Of a DNA stretch of 64,000 bases, positions 25,366 through 36,349 are shown piece after piece; positions within the stretch are counted from its first letter, which is position 1; every line of letters starts with the position of its first letter. Origin of the DNA: Carettochelys insculpta (taxonomy: Eukaryota > Chordata > Testudines > Carettochelyidae); contig NC_134167.1 in the NCBI RefSeq assembly GCF_033958435.1, positions 6,220,001 to 6,284,000 on the forward strand, in the 5' to 3' direction. Position numbers and translations under genes: made by a program. Under the pieces are notes generated by a model, which was given only the letters and a program-made list of their open reading frames with translations, was not told the DNA's origin and made no database searches.

Positions 25366-28300
25366 TCAGTCTCAGAGTATTTATTGGGAGAAGGTGCGTG
25401 AAGTATGCTGAAGAAATAGACACAGTTTTCAATCTACACAGGGCTGTTCTTCAGGTCTGGAAAACTTAGAATGTCACAGATAATACAAGGTGGAATAGAT
25501 TTTTTTAAACAAAAATAGTTAATGCATATTTCACGGGAAAGAAAGTGGAGAAGGAAAGATGGGAAGGGGTGGGTTTATTGGATATGACAGGGCATCTGTC
25601 CCAAACTGGCACTAACAAGGGTTAAACTCTGCCCTGGGAGAGGGCCAGGGCTATGGGGCAAGCAGCTGTGGCATATAGAAACTAGTTTGGGTGCAGTGGA
25701 CAAGCTCAAAGTGCACCTAATTCTCATTATTAAAAGAATTAAAATCGATATAGTCAAAGTCACAGTATAAACAAGAACAGCTGAGCTATGCCAATAAGGA
25801 TTAAAAAGAAGGCCTGTGAACGTCCAATGTTTCTTGGCATAACCCAAATTCTAAATGATGGATTGGGGAAAGATATTTTCCTCAGTGATTGGTTATTGCA
25901 TAGTTACTCAACTGGAGATTTCAAGCATTTTCATTCAAAGCATCTGGTATAGACCAGTGCTGGAGATGGAATAATGGATTAGAGGGATTTCTAGTCTGAT
26001 CCTATTACACAGCAGAGGCTTGGCTTGGGGGGTTTCAGAATCTTAGGGCAAGTTGCCATTGCAGCCCAAACTGTTCCTTCTATGGAAGAAGCAGGTTTCT
26101 TAGCCAAGTAACAGTTGTCCATCTGTCTGCACACAGGGAGGGTGAATGAACAATAATGAATTGCAGCAGGTCATAATTTTATTTTATTTTTGGTAGTGAA
26201 AGTGGTAAGGAGTTTTGAATTAGGTTTGCTTCAGCTCCTTGTGGTGGATAATTATCTTTTCTCAGGCTAGCTCTGGTTTATGTAAGACTATTTGCATCTG
26301 TATTTCAGCTGGGGAAAAATCCACAGTGTGAACTAATCACATCTTTCCTAACTTGGCAAGGGGACATGGTAAGGATAGGGAGAAGAGAGTTTTTACAGTG
26401 GAGCTGTCAGGATGCGTTCTTATTTTACTTCTGCCTTGTGCTAGTGACACACTGTTCCAGGGATAGACAATGTCAGCTTCTGGGGTGAGCCATCCAACGA
26501 GTGTTTTGCTGCTTCTCAACAAAGTAAGACCCTGGCTGAAGCAAATATCAGCCTACATGTGAATCCCTCTCCTTTAGCAGGCAGAAGCCTGTGCTGAGTC
26601 TACCAAATGCAGAGTTAGTGTGGCTGACATGGGAAGAAGCTCCTGATTCCCTGACCTGGGCATTGTCTTCACGGCCATCCTTTAAAAGAAAAAAGAAAAA
26701 AAAAGAAAAGAAAAGAAAGTTTTTACATAGGGTACATATTAACCCTTATGATGCATAATTTTTAACCCAGGTATATACATGCCAACTGCAGCAGCAATAA
26801 CAAATAGTATTCAGTTGCTAAAATCCACTGGTGTTTCTTGCAAGAGCATGGAGTTTTAGGTATCCTGGCTAATCATAACACAGTAAGTTAGTTTATGTGC
26901 AGTTCCATTTGGACAAATTGTGCTTGGTCACTCCTTTTCCTTCACTGGTGCCGTTGTTTGCTGTCTCTAGTGTACAGTATCTAAGTTCCATCCTTACATC
27001 AGCAGCTATGGCTCAGTAATAAGTAAAGTTATCTGCGTAGGCCAGCTCACTATTCAAATTTGGGATTTTGAGTGCTGGGGATGTTTATTAACAGTTGGGA
27101 AGTATTTCAGATAGCATCTATTACCCAAAGCTACCAAGTAGAGTATAGGGAAAACTATTTAGTTTTTTCATTTAAAAATTACTTTTTTCATTTAAAAAAT
27201 TTAATTGCAAATGGAACGTTTGACGAATTATTTTTTTCATATTCAAAAACATTTAAATGAAAATATTGAGAGGAAATGTTTTTCCTTGTATTTTTGCAAC
27301 TGTCTGTTTCTAATTATTGTAAAATTCCCACTGTCTCTGCATTTAAAAAAAAAATCCTTTCCTTCCTTTTTACATTTTTCCCTTGGGGCAGAGGGAAAGA
27401 AAAGAATGAGATTAAAATTATAAAGAAACACTTGTTCACTTTTTTTCCTCACTGAGAAAGTATGAAAAAGAGTGAGAATATCCCAGTGATTTCTTGTGAT
27501 TAAACTAAGAACTTTCCTGGATACAGATGAAGATAGGGCACTTGTCTGAATAACAAGAACATCTGGTACTATAACAGTAAGGATAAAAGAAAATACCAAA
27601 AACTTTGAGAGACTTCTCTTTGCTTCAGGTGAATCGGGGGATCATATCAAATGTGCCGGATATTGGAGTCTGGTTACTGGCTCCGCTTCACTGGCGCCGC
27701 TACTAGCCAGGCAGCGGGGCTCTGGACCACTGCCACTGGCCAGGTAGCCGGTCCCAGCTGGGTAGCCTGCTGCTAGCTGGTCCAGGTCATGCATTCTGAT
27801 TACTGGATTTCTTGCACCTCTGTCTATTGCAGCTGTCTTTGACAGAAACAGTATTCTGATGCTTGGATCTGCCTGGCAATTCCTAAGTTTCTACAAAGTG
27901 AAGGCTGCCAGTCTGGAAATCTTTTGACACAGAAGGGATATTTTTTCCCTTCCACTCAGAAATTCTTAACCATTATTCTTTTTCCTAGGAAACACAAAGC
28001 CATGTTCTAAATCTCTGAACATAATAAATTAGCGGAGCAGAATCAATCCTTTCCAAGATTAAGTGCACTGAAAGCCTGGATTTAGATAAACAGTGATCTT
28101 CCCCCTTCCACCCCCTTTGGAATTGGATATATAGATAATCAATGCCCTAGTCTGTCTTTTCATCTGGTTCTCTTAATGCTTCTTGATTGGGAAATATATG
28201 GTCAGATGATGAGGAAATGATTGGGTAGTTGAAGGAAGGAGGAAAATGGGAAATGTGTGGAAAAGCTCTCCTTCATTGATTGGAAAAAGAAGCAGGGCAT

Positions 28301-31205
28301 GTTTTTCACACCTGAACAGTAGCATCTTGTGGCTAATTAAGCCTATCGTCAAATCTCAGCTGGTACTAGAACAGCATAAGACTTGCCCATCAACAGAAAG
28401 CAGACACAAAGAGCTCTCTGTAGCATTCTTTGGTTTCTCAAAGTGGTAGTGAAATTGTTCATAAAATACCACTTACGATCACTTAATGATGCTATTGATT
28501 TGTAGTTGACAGTGATTTTATATTTGCATTGCATAAAATTGTAGCTTATGTTATGTGATCAAGGGGATTCAAATAAATTCTGTGTAGCCAGATTTGCCTA
28601 TGACTTTGAGGTATGCTCATTTATTAGGGTTACTCTTCTTGGGAAGAGAGGGTTTTGGTAATTCTATGCAGGTATTGCTTGTGTCACTTTCTTTTTTTTG
28701 CGGAGTCCTAATTCTCTTTTCTGCGAGGTCCCTCCTAATGGGGCTATCCTTCAGGATCTAGGTTCCCCAGGTCTGGGGACCGAACAGCATTTCCCAGATC
28801 TCATCCTCATATGCTCCAGGTTCAGCATGTCCCTATCCACACTTTCATATTAGCATTCTTCTGGTAGTAATCCACTTGATGAACAAACCCTACAGGACTT
28901 TTGGGCACTGCAGGGATCTTAGGCTGAGATACTAATAGTGTTGCTGCAGAGCAAATGGATAAACCAAAAACACACCAAGGGGGAGAGACAGAGAAGCAAT
29001 CCACTTAACCATAAAAAGTATTTATTGCCAGGTAATAATCATGCAAGGAGAGCCAAGCAAACAAAACAGTTCTAATATTAAATCTATCTTAAACTGGGTT
29101 ACAAAAGTCAAGTTTAGCAAATCATAACTGATTGCACAAGCAAGGGTGAGAAGGTCATATCTAGAAAAGAGGAGGTTGGGTTTGAAACCATTCCATACAG
29201 CTTGAATGGATCTGGGTGCCCAGGTGAGGGTGACAGTAGAGGGTCTGGCATACTGGAGAGTGGCAGAGCCCCCAGCACAATCAGTCAGGACAAGATGAAG
29301 TCCCAATGGAATAGATGCAGATTTTGGATACAGGCTTCGGATTGCTTAGTTGAGCGTGGGTAGGGGATTTTGAAGGGAAATAACAGTGACTCAAGACAGA
29401 ATGTTAGACTTGTATATGGATAAAATGATGATTCAGTGGAGTGCATCAAAGTTATTTTGTTTAGGCTAGACAATAGGAATTGATCATTCCTGGCTATGAG
29501 TAGTGTTCCTTCGAGAGAGCTCACGATGCTGTTAGGCAGCTTCCGTATTTTGGATGTCAGTAAAGGATTTGTTACTGGAATTGGCCTGATGTTAGTGGAG
29601 CTAGGGGCATGCATGCATGGGTTCATTAACATCTGGAGCAGAGATTTTCCATCTTGTAGTGCTTCCCTGCTTTCCTGGTCCCAGAGTTCAGTACAGTTCT
29701 TGCCTTGCAATCTGGTCTCCATTCTGCATACTCAAATTGATGCTTCCCTGTTCCATCTTTGATGCAAATGAGGTTGAAGGAATTGCCTTAATCCTGTCAC
29801 CCTTCTCTGGAGAAGTTTAGGTGTGTCTCCCTCTGCCTTTTCACGGCTTTTTTAATCTCCTGAATCCTACTGGAGGGTAGCACTAATATAATGATCAAAG
29901 CTCATTCATTTGGACGTGGTTCCCTTTCCCACAAACACCTATACAATGAAGAAACAGAGGGAAGATTGTCATGGTGGCTCCAGAGGAGATCTGGCAGGCA
30001 GAGTGAAACTTGTTGCCAATAGTTATTTATTTAATACCTAGTTCAAGGTCATCACAGACTTGGGAAGTAAGGATTCCCATTTTCCACACATGCATAGATA
30101 ATTGCAAAGGGAACATCTACTCTCTAGTAAATTCGGCCTTTCAAAGGATGACTAGGGGACAACAATCCCATCGGTCATACAAGGTCCTGTTGCTTTTCTG
30201 CTACCGGACATACTGTGCACTAAGCTCTGTCATTGCAGGCAACCTTGAAGTTCCATTCTTTTCATCTCTGTCCCCAGTAGGTGCCACCAATAGGTGGAGC
30301 TGCAGCAAAGCAGATCAAGAGAGTGCCAGTTATGAAGGGCTACGCTCAGAGACAGCCACTGCAATGATATGCTGGCTGTGATCAGAATTACACACAACAG
30401 GAAAACTGACCAAGTTTTGTAATCTGTGTCTGTATTTATTGTCTTGCAGTAATACACAAATTACAGAAGAAAAAGGCACTTATAAGAAAACAAATCCCAT
30501 ACATTTGGATTTTATGTTTCCTACAATTTGTTCAGGTTTCCTTTGTTACCTGCTGCTAGAATGCTTTAATGCTTCCTTTTCTATACATCTTACATATAAA
30601 TCTACACCTTTCAGAGCTACTGTAAATGTTTTACACCCATTGTTTAACCAGGCTTAACAGTTTAAATCATTAAACAGTTCATGATTTAAACCTTACCTCT
30701 GCTATTAGTGCTTATTATTCCCATCATTTCATTGCTAGGGGACATCTGCATGGAGGCAAGATATTTGTGACAAGTACTGCTATTAGATCAGCTATTGTAT
30801 CTTACTTGCTGGAGAGACTTCAGCAAGTACAATCTGACACTTCAATGGCTATGGGAAAAGGAAAGCAAGTATGAGGTGGAATGGTAAATGTAGCTGGTCA
30901 GTGAGGTGAAGAGTAAGACCTAGGGGCTAATTCAGGGTCAGAAGAATGTAAGAGCTATGGTTTTCCCTCTGTGTTTCAGTATTTGTCAATCAGTAACTGC
31001 TAGGTAATATTTATACAAACAGATCTCTTTGCTGGCATTGAGCGGACCACCCAATTTGTCCTATGTTTCGTTACCATATAACAGAAGCAAAAAACAGGAA
31101 CTTACACAGTAACATTACCCTTCAGCAAAGAGCTCCTCTCTTTGAAATATACATGTGTTTCAGCTACAGTAGCAGAAATATCCTGAAAATTTCCAGACAT
31201 GAGAC
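25366..31205. other. Gene-free sequence with simple repeats and a GC-rich fragment
   Basis: No gene recognised. An (AAAAG)n tract lies at about 26684-26718. A GC-rich fragment at 27640-27810 (AATGTGCCGGATATTGGAGT) may be a diverged Tigger-like element. The other frames here look like chance. Confidence 0.4.
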
Positions 31206-31229
31206 ATCTCTCTCTCTCTCTCTCTTTGT
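31206..31229. repeat. (CT)n microsatellite
   Basis: About eleven to twelve CT units in a row following GAGACAT. Confidence 0.9.
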
Positions 31230-31729
31230 TTCTTCTCCTCGGTCTGTAACAATTACAGTTTGCAGAGGCTGCATGAAGGGGGAAAAAAAAATAAAAAAAT
31301 ACCAGACTCCACCTCAAGAGGGCTGACGTTACTCAGCTGTGGCAGAGAACTTAAAGGATGAAGTTAAGGAAGAGAAACGGTGTACCAATTCCCTCCGCCT
31401 GCTTTTGTTTCATGACAGATCATTAAACCTTACAGGTAAGAGAGATTTGTTACCATGCTTCCATTTTTTTGTCACCAAGAAATCCGTTCTAAAAATTAAT
31501 GCCTGTATTTAGAAAGGCAAATCCAGCCACTCTGCCTGGTAATGAGTTGTGTGAAAATGTGCTCAGGAAATCATAATCTCCCTAGGAATTAATTGATGTT
31601 GCAGCCAGTATCTCTGGCTATAACAAATTGAAGGAAAGAAATAAAACTTTCTGCTGCACAACCGGAGCCAGAAAGCTCTTCTCTCTCTCCCCAAGCACAA
31701 GCCTTCAGCTGCTCACTGCAGGTGTGACC

Positions 31730-31900
31730 CCGGAGAGATAAGGGATTCCACTGGAGCATGGTTTTCATTCCATCCTCCCCCTGTTATCTGGCAGAGTTTG
31801 CTTTAATAACATTCCTTTTGTTCTGGCGGATAATCATGGGCTGGCCCAGATAACATCTCAAATTTGCTCTTTCCTGATAATAGGATCTTATCAGGAGTTC
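31730..31900. promoter_or_regulatory. Candidate enhancer: clustered GATA motifs
   Basis: Five WGATAR motifs fall within 158 bp: AGATAA 31736, TTATCT 31784, AGATAA 31848, TGATAA 31875 and TTATCA 31888. A weaker GGATAA lies at 31828. The segment is not part of any repeat I recognise. Motif clustering is the only evidence; conservation is untested. Confidence 0.35.
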
Positions 31901-32078
31901 ACAGCATATAGCTTTTTAACAGGATATGACTTTAATTAAAATGACAATATAGAACATTTGAGGTTAAAGTCCCCAGTCTGGCTTGATCTGTAACATCAGG
32001 CTGGGAAGGGACAGGATAATAAATGTCTTTCATATGGTACAAGAGAGAAAAGGTAAAGAGATTTACTGTACTGATGTA

Positions 32079-32210
32079 TCGGAGGGGTAGCCGTGTTAGT
32101 CTGGATCTGTAACAGCGACAGAGGGTCCTGTGGCACCTTATAGACTAACAGAAAAGTTTTGAGCATGAGCTTTCGTGAGCACAGACTCACTTCATCAGAT
32201 GCTGGTCTGA
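32079..32210 (+). mobile_element. Turtle tRNA-type SINE with 12-bp target duplication
   Basis: TCGGAGGGGTAGCCGTGTTA, then CCTGTGGCACCTTATAGACT and GAGCTTTCGTGAGCACAGAC, TTCATCAGATGC. Flanked by TGTACTGATGTA at 32067-32078 and 32211-32222, a perfect 12-bp duplication that fixes the boundaries. Confidence 0.93.
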
Positions 32211-32355
32211 TGTACTGATGTAGTACTCATCCATGTTCTGGACTTTACACCTATGCAACATCTAAGGTCAGCTGTCTGTGAAGGTCTGTAATAATCATAG
32301 GATAGTTTATTAATACATATTGTCTTCATACCAGAGCATCCTAAACCAAATACAA

Positions 32356-32447
32356 AGTACAAAGAGTCGGGTGGTATTTTAATGGCTAACAATTTTATTA
32401 TGGCATGAGCTTCCCTGAATTGCAGCTCACTTCATCAAATAGAGAAA
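32356..32447 (+). repeat. Partial SINE body
   Basis: ACAAAGAGTCGGGTGGTATT, TTAATGGCTAACAATTTTAT, GGCATGAGCTTCCCTGAATT, CACTTCATCAAAT follow the SINE body order of the copy 150 bp upstream, but diverged and without the head. Confidence 0.5.
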
Positions 32448-32475
32448 GGAAACAAAAAAGAAACTGATATTAGGT

Positions 32476-32770
32476 TGTAGCGGGCCAAGTGCCCCACTAC
32501 ATCAAGAACGGGTTAATGCAGGGTGGAGGAAGCCTGTGCAGCAGCCCAGCCTAATGGCTCCTGAGGGGAGCCAGTCAGAGGGCAGGTTGCTGGAGCAGCC
32601 CTCCATATAAGGTTCTGCTCCAGCAATGCAAAGTCAGTCAGATTTTGACCAGGCAAGGTATAGAACTTCCCAGTAAGAGCAAGCACCTCAGGAAAGCAGT
32701 ACTGGGCTGGCTGGTGTATTACAGTGGGAGGCAGGAGCCCTAGTCAAAATCCCACTGTAATAAGAGTTAA
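32476..32770. mobile_element. Possible solo LTR or LTR-like repeat
   Basis: Starts TGTAGCGGGCCAAGTGCCCC. It carries a TATA-like CCATATAAGG at about 32603. Near the right side is a perfect 13-bp inverted repeat, TATTACAGTGGGA (32717-32729) and its complement (32750-32762). The TG start and internal TATA fit an LTR, but no CA-ended right border with a matching duplication is clear and no coding region is attached. It could be another repeat class. Confidence 0.35.
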
Positions 32771-32835
32771 ACAAACAGAACAGAAAGGCAGCCCCAACAA
32801 ATTTACAGTGTATGTTGTAAGTGCCTCAGTTCAGG

Positions 32836-32906
32836 GATTCGTTTTTTAATGCATATGTACAGCACCTAGCACATTTGGGAGCCATAGGTGCTACCACAGT
32901 AGAAAT
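32836..32906 (+). repeat. Old amniote SINE/LINE tail
   Basis: GTACAGCACCTAGCACATTT, GGGAGCCATAGGTGCTACCA, CAGTAGAAATAA follows the widespread reptile tail pattern (tacagcacctagcacaatgg ... aggtgctaccgtaataca). Related fragments lie at 40236 and 50030. Confidence 0.5.
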
Positions 32907-33483
32907 AAGTACAGGCTGTGCTCTTCTCGGAGAAGGGTGAATAGTTCCATGGCAAGCCAGCTGCCTGTCTATTAGCCCCCCTCCAAACACACACTTTTTT
33001 TCTCCCTTGCAGGATTGAGTCGCTGCTCAGAGGATTTAAAATCCTGTTTCTTTCTAAGTTGCCATCACTCAGCATTCATGAGTCAAACAACCATGAGCCA
33101 TGCTGCAGCAGAAGCTCTGACTCCTTATGCCACTCACTTTACACTGCTAGTGAAATTCAAGGCAGGAGTGCTGTACTTTACCTCCTGTGTGGGAAAGGCT
33201 TCCTAATCAATACCCAGAGCATGCAGACCCCAGGTCTCACCTTCTGTTTCCACTGCCACCTCCAGAAGGCACAGCAGTTTCTGTTTCTGTTTACCTATTC
33301 AGTTTCATAGCGACAACAAACCCTGTCTGTGTGCCGGTGCTCTCTGTAAATGATCAATAGAAGTCCCCACTGCACTGGTAGTTGGAGAACTTTCACTAAG
33401 ATGCAGATGTTTGATAGCTGCTGAGAGTTTCAGAGGCAGCAAATGCTTTGTTGTGGGGCAGATTTTCCAAGCCCCAAACCCAG

Positions 33484-33830
33484 TATTAAAACAAAAAAGC
33501 AGTAAAGTAGTACTTTAAATACTAACAAAATAATTTTAGGTGAGCTTTCGTGGGACAGACCCACTTCTTCAGACCATAGCCAGACCAGGACAGACTCAAT
33601 ATTTAAGGCATAGAGTATCGAAAATAGTAACCAAGGTTGACAAATAAAAAAAAAATATATATATCAAGGTGAGCAAATCAGAGAGTGGGGGGGGGAGGGG
33701 GAGGGAGTCAAGAAGTGGGTCTGTCCCACAAAAGCTCACCTAATAAATTATTTTGTTAGTCTTTAAAGTGCTACTTTACTGCTTTTTTGTTTTGATAGTA
33801 TATAGACTATCACGACTTTCTCTCTTTTAC
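33484..33830 (-). mobile_element. Turtle SINE, full fold-back copy
   Basis: Read on the minus strand: head AGAGAAAGTCGTGATAGTCT, then AAAGCAGTAAAGTAGCACTT and AGCTTTTGTGGGACAGACCC. After a G/A-rich and A/T-rich middle comes an inverted second copy of the same body (33490-33590 on plus). The two arms, about 100 bp each, pair almost perfectly. No target duplication was identified. Confidence 0.75.
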
Positions 33831-33944
33831 TAAACCCATTATTGTATGTGTTGATTGGATAAGGAGTGAAGGCCAGCAAGGTCACTGAAGAAAGCATTAG
33901 TGTCAGTGCATTAGTGTTTGACCTGCTCTTTTTAACTTCTGTGG

Positions 33945-34217
33945 GGGTATGTCTACATTACGTGGAAGGATCAACCCTGCCAGGGTTCATCTTCTAGGGT
34001 TCAATTTCATGTGCCTGGTATGGATTGGCTGTTGACTCCTGTATTCCTCATTGTTGGGAGGAGCGAAAAAGGTCAATGGGAGAGAATCTCCAGTCAACCT
34101 CCCTCCCTGAGGCCATCCAGATAAGTTGATTGTAGATAAGTAGATTCTAGCTAAGCAATTGCCATCGCTAGAATTGTGTATCTACAATTGTCTTTAATGT
34201 CTAGTGCAGACCTGGCC
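33945..34217. mobile_element. Shared-end inverted-repeat transposon
   Basis: Starts GGGTATGTCTACATTACGTG, ends TAGTGCAGACCTGGCC. Interior TTCTAGGGTTCAATTTCATG and GTTGGGAGGAGCGAAAAAGG parallels the copy at 25097-25365. Flanks TGG and TAG match at two of three bases. Confidence 0.6.
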
Positions 34218-35453
34218 TAGGATTCAAGGGCATTCAGTACTTGTGAAAATCAGACCAAATGACCTGAGCCCTTATTCATCAAGGTATTTAAACATGTGCC
34301 TAACTTTAAGCACATCAACAGGATGATTCATAAACTTAATGTTACACATGCGCCAAGTATCTGACAGGATTGGCATTTAAATCTCTTAATTCCACAACAC
34401 AGTTATGGTGGTTACAGGATCCCCTAAATAAAATGGATGCTAATAAGATAAAAAGGAAAGAGAAATCAACTGATGGGAGGAAACATTACTACTCATCTGC
34501 AAAACTGAAGTTGATGCTTCTGGTTTCTTGAGCTGTCTGACAGCAAGTGCTTAAGAACTGGAATTTCTGTCATTAATGCTGGTACTTTCCTTGTCATGAT
34601 TATTTTTTATATTCTCTCAACATTCTTGCATTTCATTCTGAAAGTATATTTCCTGTTGTGTACCCTTACCCAGCTAAAAACAGATTTTAGAAACAAACAG
34701 ACCCACAACACTATTTTATGAGGATCTCTGTATGAATATGTAGTTTGCATTCCTGACTCCATTTTTATGCCTGGTAGAGTTTTCTTCACCATAAATGATT
34801 CTGCCACATTCTTCATTACTTGATAACTGTTCTGTAGAATTTTCTATCCAAATTTCACATTTAAAAAAAACCAAAAACCTGTTTTCACTGTTTTATTCCT
34901 CTCTTAAGAACCCTTCCCTCCCTGTCTTATTTAACTGCATGTGGAATAAAACTGCCAGTGTTCCTACAATGGACTATCTCTGCATCCTGATGCAGAGAGC
35001 TAGAAATTCAAGCACTGTAGAATGTTTCTTCAGTTGTAAAAATTCTTTTGAAAGTGTCAGTGCTGCTTCTAACTTGAGCGCTGCCTATGGGTATTACTAG
35101 TCTGTTGGATCAATTTGCCAGTTAAAAATACAATATCAGAATGAAAAATGTGACATTTCTTTTTATCTTAGTTCATTACAATTACCCTTTATATAATCAG
35201 TAATTACCCTCCTCTAACCTTTAGTCTTATCTTAGGAGACAGCAATTATTCAATATTATTTTATCTCAAGTGTCGAGGAAAGTCAGAAAAGTCTGTTCTC
35301 TGCACAGTGAAAGCAATTTGCTTCTAAAGGCTTTCTCGTTGGCCTGAACTTCTGAAGACTTTGTCTGACAGCATGTATTTAGTTTTAACTGGTGTATTTC
35401 CCTGGTCTACACTCCCTCCATTGCAGACAAATCCTCTTTGCAGCTGCATGGAG
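34218..35453. other. Gene-free sequence
   Basis: No gene. A diverged reptile repeat fragment lies at 34263-34318 (TTATTCATCAAGGTATTTAA, ACATGTGCCTAACTTTAAGC). The 101-codon plus frame at 34795-35100 has no recognisable features. Confidence 0.4.
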
Positions 35454-36173
35454 TATAAAATGAACTCTCTCATCTGGCAAACTCCATAATCCAGCATAAT
35501 TTTAATTAGCAAGATGACCATTTATCACGCGTGTGGCCAAGTCTCCCATGGTCACATAAAGTTTGTTTGCAGCCACCATCCTGACTCTCAGGCTGTATCT
35601 ACACTTGTATTCCTCTTTTGAAAGAAGTGTGTGAATAAGGGAAATTGAAAATGCAAATGAGGTGCAGATTTATATATCTGGCGCCTCATTTACATAGTCT
35701 TTCAAAAGAGCTTCTTTCAAAAGAAGAAAAGCAGTTTAAATGCAGCTCTTTCAAAAGTAAACCTCATCTTCAAAAGAATCTTTCCCATATAAAAAGGGAA
35801 GAAGGGTTCTTTTGAAGATGGGGTTTACTTTCGAAAGAGCCACATCTACACTGCTTTTCTTCTTTCGAAAGAAGCTCTTTCAAAAGAATATTCAAATGAG
35901 GTACCAGATATGTAAATCTGTACCTCATTTGCATTTTTTATTTCCCTGATTTACATACCTCTTTCAAAGGAGGCATGCAAGTGTAGACACAGTCTCAGTG
36001 TTCTGTGCTGTTATTTAGCTGTAATTTACCCCTAAATATCTTCTAAGAGCCCAGTAAGCAGTGAAAGTGTTGGTAGTATGCTAGAAAATATTGATCTACT
36101 GTTGTCCAGCAAATTCTGTCGTCCAGCACCAGTCAGGTCCTGAGGGTGCTGGATAAGAGACGCTCAACCTGTA
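35454..36173. mobile_element. Tigger-like element interrupted by a nested transposon
   Basis: Left part 35454-35590 (CTCTCATCTGGCAAACTCCA, TAATCCAGCATAATTTTAAT) and right part 35995-36173 (TCAGTGTTCTGTGCTGTTAT ... GGATAAGAGACGCTCAACCTGTA) align continuously with the uninterrupted copy at 44308-44620. The right end, TACAGGTTGAGC when reversed, is bounded by TA. Confidence 0.8.
35591..35994. mobile_element. Palindromic shared-end transposon, complete, nested
   Basis: Ends GGCTGTATCTACACTTG and CAAGTGTAGACACAGTC, with TCA directly outside each end. The 404-bp body folds into one long hairpin: TGAGGTGCAGATTTATATAT opposite AGATATGTAAATCTGTACCT, and AAGTAAACCTCATCTTCAAA opposite GAAGATGGGGTTTACTTTCG. 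Insertion lies inside the Tigger-like element above. No coding capacity. Confidence 0.85.
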
Positions 36174-36349
36174 GTTGTCTGCTCCAGCATTTTGCAGGGG
36201 CAGTACAATTCTGCCAGTGCTAGGTGAGGTTTAGGTAGGTACAAACTGACAATAGGCTGCTTATGGACCTAAAATTGTGCTTGTTAGAATACAATCTCTT
36301 TTGTTCTGTTCTGTGCTCTTTTTCATAAAGATAAAATTGTATTGTGAAA

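Noticed and set aside
29285..29722. 145-codon minus-strand frame as a single-exon gene
   Set aside because: No recognisable domain, signal or membrane pattern, and the sequence has ordinary AT-rich composition. Treated as a chance frame.
31430..31445. CTTACAGGTAAGAGAG as an exon end with a splice donor
   Set aside because: The donor consensus is good, but no coding frame or matching acceptor is convincing upstream. A non-coding exon cannot be excluded without RNA data.
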